This document shows positions 14,884 to 15,995 of a stretch of DNA of 15,995 bases, in pieces. The position numbers were made by a program, and so were the translations under genes. Positions within the stretch are counted from its first letter, which is position 1. Each line of letters begins with the position of its first letter. The stretch is from Opitutaceae bacterium (GTDB lineage: Bacteria > Verrucomicrobiota > Verrucomicrobiia > Opitutales > Opitutaceae). The notes below the pieces were generated by a model. That model was not told the DNA's origin. It did not search any database and was given only the letters and a program-made list of their open reading frames with translations. The stretch covers positions 1 to 15,995 of the forward strand of contig JAHFTI010000028.1 in the NCBI GenBank assembly GCA_023265535.1, written 5' to 3'.

Positions 14884-15110
14884 AGGGTTTGCTACAAAAT
14901 CAGGCTTTTGTGCGAACACAAGCCGTGTGATTGCGTAATCGCGGCGGGCGCAGCACTTGCGGGGACCTGTCATGGGTTTTTCACTACAGCGGGGCCCCCT
15001 GCGTGCCTTTGGGGCCGCCGAAAGCATGGCACAACGGGATTGCAACGTGGTCGCAGGGCCGTCATTCCCGAATGCTTTGTCCCGCTTTCCGGGCTTACCA
15101 TACACCCTTC
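14884..15110. other. Divergent intergenic region
   Basis: 227 nt between the LOG-like gene and the FKBP gene, which diverge. It should hold both promoters. A TTGTCC at 15077-15082 followed 16 nt later by CATACA could be a weak plus-strand promoter, which would make the FKBP transcript almost leaderless; a TTGCAA at 15040-15045 is an alternative -35. Neither is convincing. A small hairpin lies near the minus-strand start. Confidence 0.35.
14903..14924 (-). promoter_or_regulatory. TTCG-capped hairpin upstream of the LOG-like gene
   Basis: On the minus strand: GGC, TTGTG, TTCG loop, CACAA, AA bulge, GCC. This gives a 5-bp stem with a stabilising TTCG (UUCG in RNA) tetraloop, extended by 3 GC pairs. 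It ends 19 nt before the ATG at 14883. It may be a 5' UTR structure or, as DNA, the inverted repeat TTGTG-N4-CACAA of an operator. Confidence 0.35.
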
Positions 15111-15947
15111 ATGAAATTCAAATCCACCCTGACCCTGGGCCTCGCCGCCCTCGGCTTCGCCAGCGGCCTCTGCGCCGAAGACATCAAGATCAGCGTCCCC
15201 GGCAGCACCCCGGCCGCTCCCGCCGCCGCAGTTGCGGCCCCCGCCGCGCCCGCGGTGCAATACGGTGAGACGGAAGTGCTTCAGGCCCTCGGCTGGCTCG
15301 CAGGCCGCCAGATGAACCTCGACACCTTCGGTTTCTCCGAGGCCCAGCTTTAGCAGGTCGTCGCCGGCATCCGCATGGCCTCCGCCGACAAGGAGCTCCC
15401 TTTCGCCAAGGAGAAGATCGGACCCCTCATCCAGGAGTTCGTGGGCCGCAAGCAGGCCGAGTTCATGGCCAAGCTGAAGGTCAAGAATGATGCCGAGGCC
15501 GCTGCCTATTTCGGCAAGCTCGCCGAGAACAAGGCCGTCGTGACCCTCCCCAGCGGCCTCGCCTACGAGGTGCTCAAGGAAGGCACCGGCGCCAAGCCCA
15601 AGCCCTCGGACGTGGTCAAGGTGCACTACACCGGCAAGCTGCTGGACGGCTCCGTCTTCGACAGCTCCGTCGAGCGCGGCGAGCCCGTCGAGTTCACGCT
15701 CGACCAGGTGATCCCCGGCTGGACCGAGGGCCTGCAGCACATCACCGCCGGCGGCAAGATCCGCCTGCACATCCCCGCCAAGCTGGGCTACGGTGACCAG
15801 GGCAGCGGCCGCATTCCCCCGGGCGCCACGCTCACCTTCGAGGTCGAGCTGCTCGAGGTGAAGGCTCCGGCTCCCGCTCCCGCCGCTCCTGCCGCCCCCG
15901 CCGCCGCCCCGGCCGCGGAGCTTGCCCCGGCTCCTGCCACCAAGTGA
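15111..15947 (+). pseudogene. Exported FKBP-type peptidyl-prolyl isomerase interrupted by in-frame TAG
   Basis: Periplasmic FkpA/Mip-like prolyl isomerase gene of 278 sense-length codons with an amber codon at 15351-15353 (codon 81). Before it: a signal peptide (MKFKSTLTLGLAALGFASG, probable cleavage after LCA), a Pro/Ala linker, and the start of the FKBP_N dimerisation helices ending at FGFSEAQL. After it, in the same frame: the rest of FKBP_N, then a complete FKBP domain with VKVHYTGKLLDGSVFDSS, VIPGWTEGLQ, IPAKLGYG and IPPGATLTFEVELLEV, then an Ala/Pro-rich tail and TGA. Nothing else is damaged, so the lesion is recent, read through, or a sequence error. An internal ATG at 15375 could give a 190-residue product, but without a signal peptide. 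No Shine-Dalgarno sequence precedes 15111. Confidence 0.85.
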
Positions 15948-15995
15948 GCCGAACGGGTCGCCCGGTGAGAGCCGGCACCCATTCAGCCCCCTAAT

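Noticed and set aside
14884..15105. N-terminal extension of the LOG-like gene to the GTG at 15105
   Set aside because: The 74 extra residues are basic and Pro-rich without domain character, and they run over the divergent promoter region; the ATG at 14883 is the simpler start.
15951..15975. Terminator after the FKBP gene
   Set aside because: Only a 4-bp stem (CGGG-TCG-CCCG at 15954-15964) without a T-run; too weak to call, and the window ends soon after.

Overview
The window is a GC-rich bacterial chromosome segment, gene-dense, with few clear Shine-Dalgarno sequences. It carries no rRNA, tRNA, CRISPR array or transposase that I can see. Gene content and style (GC-rich, weak ribosome binding sites, HisN-type phosphatase, an exported GH5 endoglucanase and a large surface-glycan cluster) would fit a Verrucomicrobiota/Opitutae-like bacterium. 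This is inference from style, not from a marker gene.

Layout. (1) 1-1684, minus strand: a secreted GH5 endoglucanase followed after 56 nt by a Tat-signal aldo/keto reductase that runs off the left edge. (2) 1856-3868, plus strand: a HisN-type histidinol-phosphatase/inositol-monophosphatase-family enzyme and a PLP-dependent alpha-oxoamine synthase, ending in a hairpin that separates them from the convergent cluster. (3) 12824 down to 3955, minus strand: a glycan-assembly cluster. It runs, in transcription order, from a 1415-residue protein with three GT2 modules, to a polytopic membrane protein (start overlaps the previous stop), a SAM methyltransferase, a GT4 glycosyltransferase (GTGA overlap) and a second GT4 glycosyltransferase. 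The products fit building and modifying a surface polysaccharide (capsule, exopolysaccharide or O-antigen-like), but no polymerase, flippase or ABC exporter is recognised, so the pathway is incomplete here. (4) 14883 down to 12964, minus strand: a protein with a C-terminal LOG/SLOG-like Rossmann domain and a large unassigned N-terminal part, closed by a convincing intrinsic terminator. (5) 15111-15947, plus strand: an exported FKBP-type peptidyl-prolyl isomerase broken by an in-frame TAG.

The most notable items are: the in-frame amber codon separating the signal peptide from an otherwise intact FKBP domain; an 11-copy perfect heptamer array (GGTCGGA) that ends one base before the start codon of a glycosyltransferase and is open in frame from an upstream TTG, so copy-number change could alter expression; and the LOG-like fusion protein. 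I see no defence, phage or mobile system. The surface-glycan cluster is the main accessory region.
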